A stretch of 49,783 nucleotides of DNA from CAZFLM01 sp964519955 (GTDB lineage Bacteria > Armatimonadota > Chthonomonadetes > Chthonomonadales > CAJBBX01), in the NCBI GenBank assembly GCA_964519955.1, contig CAZFLM010000051.1:1-49783 (forward strand). Reading direction: 5' to 3'. Both the position numbers and the translations under genes were made by a program. The stretch's first letter is position 1, and each line of letters opens with the position of its first letter. Positions 14,331 to 23,153 of the stretch are shown piece after piece. A model generated the notes under the pieces. That model was given only the letters and a program-made list of their open reading frames with translations, did not search any database and had not been told where the DNA came from.

Positions 14331-15751
14331 CGCACACCCGGATGATTGTCGCAGCGGTGCTGCTCTGCACAGGAGGACGGACGATGGCCACTGACACGAC
14401 GAAGCTGGCGGTCGACTTCGGCAAGGGCGCCGGGACGATCCGAGCCCTGAATGGGATCAACAAGGGGCCGCTCGATTGCGGCGGGCTCATCGACGTGAGC
14501 GCGCAGATGAAGGCCATCGCGCCCCCATACTCGCGCCTCCACGACTGCCACTGGCCCGTGCCGGACGTGGTGGACATCCACGCCGTCTTCCCGCACCCGG
14601 ACGCCGACCCCGAGAAGCCTGAGAGCTACGACTTCCTGCTGACGGACGAGTACATCGCCGCGACGCTCGCCACCGGCGCGAAGATCGTCTACCGCCTGGG
14701 CGAGAGCATCGAGCACACGACGACCAAGCGCTTCGTCCACCCGCCGCAGGACCCTGCCAAGTGGGCGGCCATCTGCATCGGCATCATCCGCCACTACAAC
14801 GAGGGCTGGGCCAACGGGTTCCACCACGGCATCGAGCACTGGGAGATCTGGAACGAGCCCGAGGTGCGCCCGCAAATGTGGAGCGGCACGGACGAGGACT
14901 ACCTAAACCTCTACCGCGCCGCCGCGACGGCCATCAAGAAGCGCTTCCCAGCCATCAAGGTCGGCGGGCCGGGCTCCTGCAGCGTGGGCGGGCTGGCCGA
15001 TGGGCAACTGACCCCGTCGCCCTTCCTGCTGAAGCTGCTGGAGATGTGCAAGCGCGACAGCGTGCCGCTCGACTTCCTCTCCTGGCACTGCTACACGAAC
15101 GACTACCGCGAGCTGGCCCTGCGCTGCAAGGGCGCCCGCAAGCTCCTCGACGACCACGGCTTCGCGAAGGCCGAGAGCCACCTCAACGAGTGGAACTATC
15201 TGCCGGACAACGACTGGGGCGCGATGTCGAAGGCCGGTACGCCCGATGCCAAGGAGCGCATGTACCTGCGCATGGGCGGCCTGGAGGGCGCGGCCTTCGT
15301 CGCGTCGGGGCTGATGGACATGCAGGACGCGCCGCTCGATGTCTGCAACTTCTACCACGGCTGCATCGGCGAGTTCGGGCTGATGAACCCGTTCGGCAGG
15401 CCGGTGAAGAGCTACTACGCCCTGCTGGCCTTCCACGACCTGCTGCGTACGCCGAAGCGTGTCGCGGTGGCCGGCGCCGAGCCCGGCAAGGTCGCCGCCT
15501 GCGCCGGCGTGGCCCCCGATGGCAAGAGCGCCGGCGTTCTGGTGAGCTGCGTCGCGGCGGGCGGCGGCAAGTGCGAGCTGACCGCCTCCGGCCTGCCCTG
15601 GTCCGGCGCGACGGAGGTCGAGGTCCGCGCGGTCGACGCCCTGCATGACCTGACGCCCCTGGCGCCCTCGGCCACCCTCGGCGCGGATGGCCGCGTCGTT
15701 ATCGACCTCCAGGCCCCGTGCGTGGCGCTGGTGACGCTGCGGGCGAAGTGA
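14327..15751 (+). CDS. GH39-like glycoside hydrolase
   Basis: 474 residues from GTG 14327 (overlapping the upstream TGA), or 455 from ATG 14384, which has its own AGGAGG 7 bp upstream. The longer form begins with a weak signal-like segment (MIVAAVLLCTGG). The catalytic barrel shows WEIWNEPEV, with Glu177 as likely acid/base, and SHLNEWNY, with Glu288 as likely nucleophile. This is the clan GH-A pattern of family 39 beta-xylosidases/alpha-iduronidases. A beta-sandwich-like C-terminus follows (about 375-474). The substrate cannot be told. Neighbouring sugar-active genes (SGNH hydrolase, DUF1080, sialidase-fold) support polysaccharide or glycoconjugate breakdown. Confidence 0.82.
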   Translation: MTHTRMIVAAVLLCTGGRTMATDTTKLAVDFGKGAGTIRALNGINKGPLDCGGLIDVSAQMKAIAPPYSRLHDCHWPVPDVVDIHAVFPHPDADPEKPESYDFLLTDEYIAATLATGAKIVYRLGESIEHTTTKRFVHPPQDPAKWAAICIGIIRHYNEGWANGFHHGIEHWEIWNEPEVRPQMWSGTDEDYLNLYRAAATAIKKRFPAIKVGGPGSCSVGGLADGQLTPSPFLLKLLEMCKRDSVPLDFLSWHCYTNDYRELALRCKGARKLLDDHGFAKAESHLNEWNYLPDNDWGAMSKAGTPDAKERMYLRMGGLEGAAFVASGLMDMQDAPLDVCNFYHGCIGEFGLMNPFGRPVKSYYALLAFHDLLRTPKRVAVAGAEPGKVAACAGVAPDGKSAGVLVSCVAAGGGKCELTASGLPWSGATEVEVRAVDALHDLTPLAPSATLGADGRVVIDLQAPCVALVTLRAK

Positions 15752-15772
15752 GCAGTGGCGGAGGCGGCCAAG

Positions 15773-16372
15773 ATGGGCAGTGGGCGGCCCGACGCACTCG
15801 ATGTCTTCCGGGAGGCGGCCGTGCGTGCGGTCGATGAGTACCTGGCGCCCTTCGGCTTCGCGCTGGCGCCGGACCAGTCGCCGTACGCCCTTCGGTTCGT
15901 CTCAGGCCGCGTAACGATCCAGTTCGCCATCGAGCACTGGTGCGAGTTCGACTGCTATCTCACGCTTGACCCGAGCGCAGGTTCCGGCGAGAGGATCGAG
16001 GTTGCGTTGGGCGACGTCGTGGCGGCCTGCGGCATGTCGCCGATGGACTGCCCCGATCCTGGGTTCGCGAGTGGCGCGGAGCAGGTGAACCGCCTGCTGT
16101 GCCGGCATGCCGCCTTCCTGGCGGAGCAGGCGGCGCCACTCCTCATGGGCTCCGAGCCGGACTTCCGCGAGGTCGCCAGGCTCGCTGCCGATCGGAGCGG
16201 GGAGGCCGCTTGCCGCGCCCACGCCGCCCGCACTCGCGAGGAAACCGACCGGGCGTGGGCCGAGCGGGACTACCAGGCGGTGGTCGACCTGATCGCGCAG
16301 CTCGATCGGCCCACGCGGTACGATAGCGCCCGCTCGGCCTACGCCGCGAAGATGATGGCGCGGCAAGCGTGA
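15773..16372 (+). CDS. hypothetical protein
   Basis: 199 residues from ATG 15773, chosen because GGAGG lies 8 bp upstream; GTG 15755 in the same frame has no SD. The protein is acidic and soluble with an N-terminal helix, a beta segment (ALRFVSGRVTIQFAIEHWCEFDCYLTL) and a long helical C-terminus ending RSAYAAKMMARQA. I do not recognise a family. The pattern of a short alpha/beta domain built around a W-x-E-F-D-x-Y-L core resembles small immunity- or accessory-type proteins, without firm evidence. The stop overlaps the next gene start by 4 bp. Confidence 0.65.
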   Translation: MGSGRPDALDVFREAAVRAVDEYLAPFGFALAPDQSPYALRFVSGRVTIQFAIEHWCEFDCYLTLDPSAGSGERIEVALGDVVAACGMSPMDCPDPGFASGAEQVNRLLCRHAAFLAEQAAPLLMGSEPDFREVARLAADRSGEAACRAHAARTREETDRAWAERDYQAVVDLIAQLDRPTRYDSARSAYAAKMMARQA

Positions 16373-18315
16373 GCGGAATGTGCCCGGCCGGCGACGGTCC
16401 CGGCAGGGCCGGCATGACGCCGCGCGTGCTCCTGCTCGCCTTCCTCCTCACGCCCCTCAACGCCTACTGGATCGTCAAGACCGAGGTCGTCTGGGCGTTC
16501 ATCCACGCTACGGTCCTCTCGCTCTTCTTCAACGTCATCTGCTGCCTCTTCGCGCTCGTTCTGGCGAATCGCGCCGTGCGGGCCTGGGCGCCGCGCCTGG
16601 CCCTGAGCGCGCGCGAGCTGGTCTGCCTGTACGTGCTGCTCTGCGCCGCGACCGCCGTCTTCGGCCACGACTTCCTGCAGATCCTATCGACCCTCCTCAT
16701 CTATCCGTACTGGAAGGCCGACACCGGGGGCGCGTGGCCCGCAGCCATGCAGCAGCATCTGCCCACCTGGCTGGTCGTGACCGACAAGGAGGCGCTCAAG
16801 GGGGTCTGGCTCGGCAACTCGACGCTCTACCGGCCCGAGACGATCCGCGCCTGGCTCGTGCCGCTGGGCGTCTGGCTGGGCTTCATGCTGGCGCTGCTCT
16901 GGACGATGCTCTGCCTGACGAGCATCCTGCGGCGGCGCTGGACGGAGCACGAGCGCCTCTCGTTCCCGCTCGTGCAGATCCCGCTGGAGCTGCTCGCGCA
17001 CAACGACCGCCTCTTCGGCAGCCGCCTCTTCTGGACCGGCTTCCTGCTCGCGGGCGGCCTGGACGCCTGGTCCGCGCTGGCGGTGGTCTTCCCGTCGCTG
17101 CCCTCGTTCAGCCTGCGCCAGAACCTGGGCCCGTTCCTCGTCCAGCGCCCCTGGAGCGAGATCGGCTGGACTCCCCTCTGCGTCTACCCATTCGCGGTCG
17201 GGCTGACGTACTTCGTGCCGCTCGACCTGGCGTTCTCGGCGTGGGCGTTCTTCTGGGTCTGGAAGGGGCAGACGGTCGTGCGGGCGGCGCTGGGCATGGA
17301 GCCGCTCTCGGGCATGTACCTGGGCGACCAGTCCTCCGGCGCGTGGCTGGGCATCGGCCTGCTGGCGCTGTGGGGAGCCCGCCGCTACGTGCTAGACGCC
17401 GCCCGCACCGCCTGGGGCGACCAGCGCGCCGCCGATGACCGCGACGAGCCGATGCGCTACCGGACCGCGTTCGTGGGGTTGATCGTGGGGCTCGGGCTGC
17501 TGCTCGCGTTCGGGCGCGCCATCGGCCTGTCGCTATGGGTGGCGGCGCTCTTCTTCGCGCTCTTCTTCGTCTTCTGCGCGGCGGCGGTGCGCATGCGGGC
17601 CGAGCTGGGCCCTGCGACGCACGACCTGTACTTCTCCGGGCCGGAGCGCGTCATGACGGTGATGGGCGGAGTCGGCCCGTACGCCGCGCGCGACCTGACG
17701 CTGCTGTCGCAGTTCCACTGGTTCACGCGCGACTTCCGCTCCAGCCCGATGCCGCACCAGTTGGAGGGGTTCAAGCTCGGCGCCGAGACGGGGGTGCGGC
17801 TCCGCTCGCTCATTGCGCCGCTGATGCTGCTCAGCGCGTGGGCCTTCGTCTGCTGGTTCTGGTGCTACCTGCACGTGATGTACCAGAACGGGGCAATCGT
17901 CCGCGTGGCGCAGCCGGGCACGGGCTGGACCTCGCTGGCGATGGAGAGCTACAAGCGCCTCGATGGGTGGCTCACCATGGCCAACAAGGGGCCGGACCCC
18001 AGCGCGCTGCCGCAGATGGCCGGCGGCCTCCTCGTCACCATCGGGCTGATGGGGCTGCGCCAGCGCTTCGTCGCGTTCCCGTTCCACCCGGTTGGCTACG
18101 CGCTCGCGGGCTCCTGGACCATGTCGTGGCTCTGGTGCTCGGTGATGGTGGGGTGGGGGCTGAAGTGGCTGGTGATGCGCTACGGCGGGGTGAAGGCCTA
18201 CCGCGCTCTCGTGCCGCTCTTCATCGGCCTGGTGATCGGCGAGTGCGTCGTCGGTGGCAGCCTGTCGCTCCTCAATGCCCTCACCGATCACGTCACGTAC
18301 GGCTTCTTCCCGTAG
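16369..18315 (+). CDS. large polytopic membrane protein (DUF6785-like)
   Basis: 648 residues with roughly 13-14 hydrophobic segments, for example LLLAFLLTPLNAYWIV, ATVLSLFFNVICCLFALVLA, LIVGLGLLLAFGRA and LMLLSAWAFVCWFWCYL. The LLTPLNAYW opening and the LSFPLVQIPLEL and MRAELGPATHD motifs are those I associate with the DUF6784/DUF6785 family of large membrane proteins found in planctomycete- and armatimonad-type genomes, remotely similar to oligopeptide transporters. GTG 16369 overlaps the previous stop; ATG 16414 (opening MTPRVLLL) is an alternative close to the usual family start. Probably a transporter; the substrate is unknown. Confidence 0.75.
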   Translation: MSGMCPAGDGPGRAGMTPRVLLLAFLLTPLNAYWIVKTEVVWAFIHATVLSLFFNVICCLFALVLANRAVRAWAPRLALSARELVCLYVLLCAATAVFGHDFLQILSTLLIYPYWKADTGGAWPAAMQQHLPTWLVVTDKEALKGVWLGNSTLYRPETIRAWLVPLGVWLGFMLALLWTMLCLTSILRRRWTEHERLSFPLVQIPLELLAHNDRLFGSRLFWTGFLLAGGLDAWSALAVVFPSLPSFSLRQNLGPFLVQRPWSEIGWTPLCVYPFAVGLTYFVPLDLAFSAWAFFWVWKGQTVVRAALGMEPLSGMYLGDQSSGAWLGIGLLALWGARRYVLDAARTAWGDQRAADDRDEPMRYRTAFVGLIVGLGLLLAFGRAIGLSLWVAALFFALFFVFCAAAVRMRAELGPATHDLYFSGPERVMTVMGGVGPYAARDLTLLSQFHWFTRDFRSSPMPHQLEGFKLGAETGVRLRSLIAPLMLLSAWAFVCWFWCYLHVMYQNGAIVRVAQPGTGWTSLAMESYKRLDGWLTMANKGPDPSALPQMAGGLLVTIGLMGLRQRFVAFPFHPVGYALAGSWTMSWLWCSVMVGWGLKWLVMRYGGVKAYRALVPLFIGLVIGECVVGGSLSLLNALTDHVTYGFFP

Positions 18316-18514
18316 CGTGCGGGTGGACCGCGAGGTATCGCCGGATGCCTCACAACGACGGTTCGGCATGACCCCACGCCGGGCCGGGCGGGCTCACCAC
18401 GACCGATCACACAGACGGGAGCGTGTCGTTCGGCAGGAATGAGCGCGCGGGCGTGGAACCTGTCGCGGGCTGCAGCCCATCGCCGCGCACTCGTGCTCGA
18501 TCCGGAGGAACGCC

Positions 18515-19678
18515 ATGCTACTCGTCCTTCCCGCCGTCGCCGCCGTCTTCGCCCAGACCGCCGCACCCATCCCGGTCGTCCAGCCTCGCTCGGCCCTGCA
18601 CAACGTGATGGCTCGCCTGGCGCAGGGCCAGCCCACGACCATCGTCTACTTCGGCGGCTCCATCACGGCCGGCGCGGGTGCGAGCGACGCCGAGAAGACC
18701 TCCTACCGCGGCCTGGTCGGCAAGTGGTTCGTCGACACGTTCCCCAATGCGAAGGTGACGAACGTGAACGCGGCCATCGGCGGGACGGGCTCCGACCTGG
18801 GCGCCTTCCGCGCGGCGCGCGACGTGCTGGCCCACAAGCCGAACCTGGTCTTCGTGGAGTATGCGGTGAACGACGGGGGCGCGCCCGAGCCGATGATCCT
18901 GCGCGGGATGGAGGGCATCGTTCGGCAGATCCGCCGCGCCGACCCCAAGACCGACATCTGCTTCGTCTACACGTTCGTGGTCGGCTGGCTCGACCAGTTC
19001 AAGGCCGGCAAGCCGGTGGCCTCGGTGCAGGCGGACGAGAAGGTGGCGGAGAAGTACGCCATCCCGTCGATCAACGTGGCGGTGCCGGCCGCCGCGAAGC
19101 TGATCGACGGCTCCATGAAGAGCGAGGACTTCGCCAGGGACGGCGTCCACCCGACCGATCCCGGCTACCGCATCTACACGGACGCGATCGTCGGATACCT
19201 CGATAGCTGCCGGCGCGAGGGCGGTCGTGTGCGCGCCCACTCCCTGCCCAAGCCGCTCGTGGCGGACAACCTGGAGGGCGCCCGGATGCTCGCGCCTGAA
19301 GGCATGGGCACGCTCGCCGACGGCTGGCGCATCGAGACCAAGGACCCGACGGGCAGCTTCCCCAAGCTGCTGGTGGCCGACAAGCCGGGCGCGGAGCAGA
19401 CCGTCAAGTTCGCCGGCTCCATCCTGGCCATGTTCTACGTCCTCGGCCCCGACACGGGCAGCTTCGACTACCGCATCGATGGCGGCGACTGGAAGGTGCT
19501 CGACCCGTTCGATCAGTGGGCCAAGGAGTGGCCGCGCGCGCACTACCGCCTGCTCGCCGACGGCCTCTCCACCGGCGCCCACGAGGTCACCTTCCGCATC
19601 CGCGCCCAGCACCACGCCGACAGCAAGGGCACCATCACCCGCATCGGCTACCTCTGCGTCAGCCCGCCGGCGAAGTAG
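18515..19678 (+). CDS. secreted SGNH/GDSL-family hydrolase
   Basis: 387 residues with a short signal peptide (MLLVLPAVAAVFAQ). The SGNH domain spans about 40-235: block I YFGGSITAG with nucleophile Ser49, a block II-like Gly in AIGGTGSDLG, block III VEYAVND, and block V DGVHPTDPGY with Asp209 and His212. A C-terminal beta-sandwich follows (about 250-387), common in carbohydrate esterases. Such enzymes remove acetyl or acyl groups from glycans. GGAGGA lies 7 bp before the ATG. The 199 bp upstream contain no gene. Confidence 0.88.
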   Translation: MLLVLPAVAAVFAQTAAPIPVVQPRSALHNVMARLAQGQPTTIVYFGGSITAGAGASDAEKTSYRGLVGKWFVDTFPNAKVTNVNAAIGGTGSDLGAFRAARDVLAHKPNLVFVEYAVNDGGAPEPMILRGMEGIVRQIRRADPKTDICFVYTFVVGWLDQFKAGKPVASVQADEKVAEKYAIPSINVAVPAAAKLIDGSMKSEDFARDGVHPTDPGYRIYTDAIVGYLDSCRREGGRVRAHSLPKPLVADNLEGARMLAPEGMGTLADGWRIETKDPTGSFPKLLVADKPGAEQTVKFAGSILAMFYVLGPDTGSFDYRIDGGDWKVLDPFDQWAKEWPRAHYRLLADGLSTGAHEVTFRIRAQHHADSKGTITRIGYLCVSPPAK

Positions 19679-19702
19679 GGGGATGCCGAGGAGCGGGGGG
19701 GC

Positions 19703-19757
19703 GCCGGCGGTTCAAATCGCGCCTACGAACGGCACAAGGTCCGCCTGCGCGGACCGA
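19703..19757 (+). repeat. two-hairpin REP-like repeat, family 2 (solo copy)
   Basis: Hairpin 1 is GCGGTTCAAATCGC (19707-19720). Hairpin 2 has GGTCCGC and GCGGACC arms around CTGC (19738-19755). Between them is the conserved CGCCTACGAACGGCACAA. It is the same element that flanks the transposase at 37646, here alone, 18 kb away, in the gap between convergent SGNH and DUF1080 genes. Confidence 0.85.
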
Positions 19758-19821
19758 CCCGGCGCGAGACCCCAGACGTTCTCCTCTTTACAGGGGATGT
19801 CCACGGCTGGCCCCAGCGCCG

Positions 19822-19849
19822 TTCGACCTTCGACGTTCGACCTTCGACC
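19822..19849. repeat. heptamer tandem array TTCGACN x4
   Basis: Four consecutive 7-bp units (TTCGACC, TTCGACG, TTCGACC, TTCGACC) with no interruption, in the non-coding gap between two convergent genes. Confidence 0.85.
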
Positions 19850-19888
19850 CACAACGAACGGGGCCCACGCCGCACCCGGCGCAGGCCC

Positions 19889-19923
19889 CACTTGCCACTA
19901 GCCACTGACCACTTGCCACCTGC
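19889..19923. repeat. heptamer tandem array CACTNGC x5
   Basis: Five consecutive 7-bp units (CACTTGC, CACTAGC, CACTGAC, CACTTGC, CACCTGC) end 3 bp before the stop codon of the DUF1080 gene. Confidence 0.85.
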
Positions 19924-19926
19924 CCT

Positions 19927-20643
19927 CTACAGCGGCACCACCCAGATGTTCCGGTACTGGACCGGGTCGTGGTCGCCCTGCAGCACGATCGGGCCGCTCT
20001 TGACCTCGCCCGGGTTCTCCTCGTACTGGATGCCCGTCGGGCCGTTGAACTCCTCGTTGTTCTGGATCAGGATGCCGTTCTGGAAGACGGTGGCGCGCGC
20101 CTTCTCGACGACCTTGCCGGCATCGTCGAACCGCGGGGCGCGGAAGATGATGAGGTAGGTCTGCCACTCGCCGGCCGGCTTGCTCGGGTTCACGATCGGG
20201 GCCTTCTGGCTGTAGAAGGCGCCGCACTCGTGTGCCTCGGGCTTCTTGCCGTACGACCCGTTGATCTGGATCTCGTAGCGCCCCTGCAAGCCCACGCCCG
20301 CGTTGCCGCCGTGGTCCTTCGGGCAGCGGAACTCGACGTGCAGGATGCAGTCGCCGAACGATGCCTTGCTCGTGATGTCGCGCTTGTTGGGGGTAGCCAC
20401 GCCCTCGGCATCCACGGTCCAGCCCGCCGGGTCCTTGCTGCGGCGTGCGTACCAGTTGTTGGCCACGTCGGCCTGGGTGCCGCCCATCAGCACGACGGCG
20501 CCCTTCGGCGCGGTGTTCGCCAGCGGGATGTAGGTGGGCTTGGCCGCGTCCTGGCCCGCCCACGCTTGGCAGGCAGCCAGGCCAACGCCCGCGCAGACCG
20601 CCGCGGTCACGACGGTGCCGAGGCGTGCGGATCTCAATGTCAT
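19927..20643 (-). CDS. DUF1080 (3-keto-disaccharide hydrolase-type) secreted protein
   Basis: 238 residues with a signal peptide (TAAVCAGVGLAACQAWAGQ; the CxAC stretch could also be read as lipoprotein-like). The rest is a concanavalin-like beta-sandwich of the DUF1080 family: FGDCILHVEFRCPKDHGGNAG, VGLQGRYEIQI, GEWQTYLIIFRAPRF, IVLQGDHDPVQYRNIWVVPL. Members cleave 3-keto-glycosides or bind glycans in planctomycete-type bacteria. AGGAGA is 8 bp before the ATG. It is transcribed toward the SGNH gene and divergently from yifB. Confidence 0.88.
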   Translation of the reverse strand: MTLRSARLGTVVTAAVCAGVGLAACQAWAGQDAAKPTYIPLANTAPKGAVVLMGGTQADVANNWYARRSKDPAGWTVDAEGVATPNKRDITSKASFGDCILHVEFRCPKDHGGNAGVGLQGRYEIQINGSYGKKPEAHECGAFYSQKAPIVNPSKPAGEWQTYLIIFRAPRFDDAGKVVEKARATVFQNGILIQNNEEFNGPTGIQYEENPGEVKSGPIVLQGDHDPVQYRNIWVVPL

Positions 20644-20848
20644 CGGTTTCTCCTGGAGACGATATCCGGGCGCAGGGCAGCGCCCTTGTGTTCCGACACC
20701 CTAGTTCGCCTTCGGAGACGGGTTCGCCTGCATCTTCCCGTCCGGGTGGGGCGAGGTCAGGCGCAACGCGATGCAGGAAACCGCGCCTTGGTGCCGAAAC
20801 TGGCAGTCAGTCCTGCTTCCCCACTAGCGAGAGGAGCCCTGCCGCCCC

Positions 20849-22381
20849 ATGCTAGCCCACGTGCTCTCCAGCGCCGTCTTCGGCATCGACGCCTACACCG
20901 TCACCTGCGAGGTCGATATCTCCACCGCCATGCCCATGTGGGCGCTCGTCGGCCTGCCCGACGCGGCGGTGCAGGAGAGCCGCGAGCGGGTGCGCTCCGC
21001 CATCCGCAACTCCGGCTTCGAGTTCCCGATGCGCCGGATCACCATCAACCTCGCGCCCGCCGACACCAAGAAGGAGGGGCCAAGCTTCGACCTGCCCATC
21101 GCGGTCGGCATCCTCGCCGCGTCCGGCCAGATCGAGAGCGAGGTGATGCGTGAGACCTACCTCGTCGGCGAGCTGTCCCTCGACGGCAGCGTGCGCTCTT
21201 CCAATGGCGTTCTGCCGATGGCCCTGCACGCGAAGCAGGCCGGCGCCAAGCGGCTCATCGTCCCGGCGGCCAACACGCGCGAGGCGGCCATCATCGGCGG
21301 CATCGACGTCTACCCGGTCGAGTCGCTGCTGCAGGTCGCCGAGGTCCTGGCGATGCCCGACCGGTTCACGCCCGTCACGATGGACCCGTCCACGCTCATG
21401 CCGCCCGACCCGCCCTACATGAGCGACTTCGCCGACGTGAAGGGGCAGGCCCACGTGAAGCGCGCGCTGGAGGTCGCGGCGGCCGGGGGGCACAACGTGC
21501 TGCTGGTCGGCCCGCCTGGCTCCGGCAAGACGATGCTGGCGCGGCGCCTGCCCTCCATCCTGCCGCCGCTCAGCGTGGGCGAGGCGCTGGAGACCACGAA
21601 GATCTACTCCGTCTGCGGCCTGCTCCCACCCGACACGGCCCTCGTCACGACGCGCCCCTTCCGCTCGCCGCACCACACGCTCTCCAACGCGGCGCTGGTC
21701 GGCGGCGGCTCCATCCCGCGCCCCGGCGAGGTGAGCTTGGCGCACCACGGCGTCCTCTTCCTCGACGAGCTGCCCGAGTTCAAGCGCGACGGCCTGGAGG
21801 TCCTGCGCCAGCCCCTAGAGGACGGCGTCGTCACCATCGCGCGCGTCTCGGCGTCGGTCCAGTACCCCGCGCGCTTCATCCTGGCCGCCGCCATGAACCC
21901 GTGCGTCTGCGGCTACTTTGGCGACACGTTCCGCCAGTGCACCTGCTCCGCCACGCTCGTGCGCAAGTACCAGCAGCGCATCTCCGGCCCGCTCCTCGAC
22001 CGCATCGACCTGCACGTCGACGTGCCGCGCCTGGCCGAGGAGGAGCTGGTGAACTACCCGCCCGCGGAGCCCTCCGCCTCGGTCCGCAAGCGCGTCTGCG
22101 CCGCTCGCACCATCCAGCAGGCGCGCTTCGACGGCAGGCCGATCTTCTGCAACGCGCAGATGGGCGCCCGCGAGATCAAGGAGTTCTGCCCCATCGCCGA
22201 CGACGTGAAGGCGCTGCTCCGCTCCGCGATCCAGCAGCTCGGCCTCTCCGCCCGCGCCTACGACCGCATCCTCAAGGTCAGCCGCACCATCGCCGACCTC
22301 GCCGCCGCCCCCGAGATCGGCGTGCCGCACGTGGCAGAGGCGATCCAGTATCGCTCGCTGGATCGGAAGATGTGGACGTGA
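20849..22381 (+). CDS. yifB: YifB/ComM family Mg-chelatase-like AAA+ ATPase
   Basis: 510 residues. The N-terminal Lon-protease-like domain (about 1-170) contains VGLPDAAVQESRERVRSAI and FDLPIAVGILAASG. The AAA+ core has Walker A GPPGSGKTMLARRLPSILPP (from about 222), sensor/insert motifs FRSPHHTLSNAALVGGG and LFLDELPEF (Walker B), and MNPCVCGYFGD with a cysteine cluster. The C-terminal Mg_chelatase_C region ends ADLAAAPEIGVPHVAEA. ComM is a helicase promoting branch migration during natural transformation in Vibrio; that role is likely but not proven here. GAGAGGAG precedes the ATG at 12 bp. Confidence 0.93.
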   Translation: MLAHVLSSAVFGIDAYTVTCEVDISTAMPMWALVGLPDAAVQESRERVRSAIRNSGFEFPMRRITINLAPADTKKEGPSFDLPIAVGILAASGQIESEVMRETYLVGELSLDGSVRSSNGVLPMALHAKQAGAKRLIVPAANTREAAIIGGIDVYPVESLLQVAEVLAMPDRFTPVTMDPSTLMPPDPPYMSDFADVKGQAHVKRALEVAAAGGHNVLLVGPPGSGKTMLARRLPSILPPLSVGEALETTKIYSVCGLLPPDTALVTTRPFRSPHHTLSNAALVGGGSIPRPGEVSLAHHGVLFLDELPEFKRDGLEVLRQPLEDGVVTIARVSASVQYPARFILAAAMNPCVCGYFGDTFRQCTCSATLVRKYQQRISGPLLDRIDLHVDVPRLAEEELVNYPPAEPSASVRKRVCAARTIQQARFDGRPIFCNAQMGAREIKEFCPIADDVKALLRSAIQQLGLSARAYDRILKVSRTIADLAAAPEIGVPHVAEAIQYRSLDRKMWT

Positions 22382-22872
22382 GGGGGGCAGACGACCCTAC
22401 GGTCCGAAGGTTGCTCGGAGTGATCGAGACCGAGTGGCGGCGTCTCCGTCCGATACGGCCGCGCGGCGCCACTGTTGAGGAGGAGCTGCAGCCGCCGTGG
22501 GGCGTCTGGATCCGGCAGTTTGCGGCGCTGCCACCCGAGGCCGACAGTGCCAACTGCACGTACGAAGATGCGCTCTCGCGCATCCGCGCCGTCTGGTTCC
22601 TCGACGAACGCGGATTGGCGACCCATGGCGTGTGGGAGCACCACAGGTACGTAACGGTGCACTTCAGGCGCCCGTGGACTGTGCTGTGGGTGGAGACCTC
22701 GCTTCCATCTTCCCACCTGTACAACCCAATCGGCACCGCCACCATCGCGCCCTACGAGGACAGTGACGACTGGTACCTCGACTACCAGTGGGGCGGCCTG
22801 TTCGGTCGCGGCTACAGGGTGAAGGTGGGCGTATCCGGCGCGATCGGGTTGAGCGAGATATGGACATCCTGA
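22378..22872 (+). CDS. hypothetical protein coupled to yifB
   Basis: 164 residues from GTG 22378, which overlaps the yifB stop by 4 bp. It is tryptophan/tyrosine-rich and soluble: VIETEWRRLRP, PPWGVWIRQFAALPP, FRRPWTVLWVETSLPSSH, PYEDSDDWYLDYQWGGLF. I do not recognise a family. It may only ride on the yifB transcript. Confidence 0.6.
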   Translation: MRGADDPTVRRLLGVIETEWRRLRPIRPRGATVEEELQPPWGVWIRQFAALPPEADSANCTYEDALSRIRAVWFLDERGLATHGVWEHHRYVTVHFRRPWTVLWVETSLPSSHLYNPIGTATIAPYEDSDDWYLDYQWGGLFGRGYRVKVGVSGAIGLSEIWTS

Positions 22873-22923
22873 GCGGTCGGTCCCGTGGAGGCGCATCGTG
22901 GCGAGGTCTGCTCGCCGGCTCTG

Positions 22924-22932
22924 TGTTACAAT
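22924..22932 (+). promoter_or_regulatory. extended -10 promoter
   Basis: TGTTACAAT has the same form as the aroF -10 and lies 60 bp upstream of the small frame at 22992. Confidence 0.45.
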
Positions 22933-22991
22933 GGTCCTGGATGCCGCACGCATGGGCCGGATGCCGTAGATACTGCAGTTCGGGAGCGAAC

Positions 22992-23153
22992 ATGCCGAAG
23001 GTCTACCGTGCGATGATCGCCGATCAGGGACGGCCTACTGGCCGGGGCGGAGTAACCTGCGAGTGCGCGATGGCGGCGGGGACGGCATCGTCTTCCGGAG
23101 GTCTACCCGCTATGACCGGTAGCCAAGCCGCTCCCTGCTGCCGGTGCTGCTAG
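22992..23153 (+). pseudogene. small or broken gene with its own promoter and RBS
   Basis: ATG 22992 is preceded by GGGAG at good spacing and by an extended -10. The frame MPKVYRAMIADQGRPTGRGG then turns into a low-quality serine/cysteine-rich tail. Around 23055 the protein-like reading moves to another frame (LRVRDGGGDGIVFRRSTRYD, ending at TAG 23120). This suggests a frameshift in a formerly longer gene. Its 3' end overlaps the end of the antitoxin gene on the other strand by about 50 bp, consistent with truncation when the toxin-antitoxin pair arrived. No family is recognised. Confidence 0.4.

Noticed and set aside
19708..19722. GGTTCAAATC resembling a tRNA T-loop
   Set aside because: No acceptor, D or anticodon stems can be placed around it; it is hairpin 1 of the family 2 repeat.
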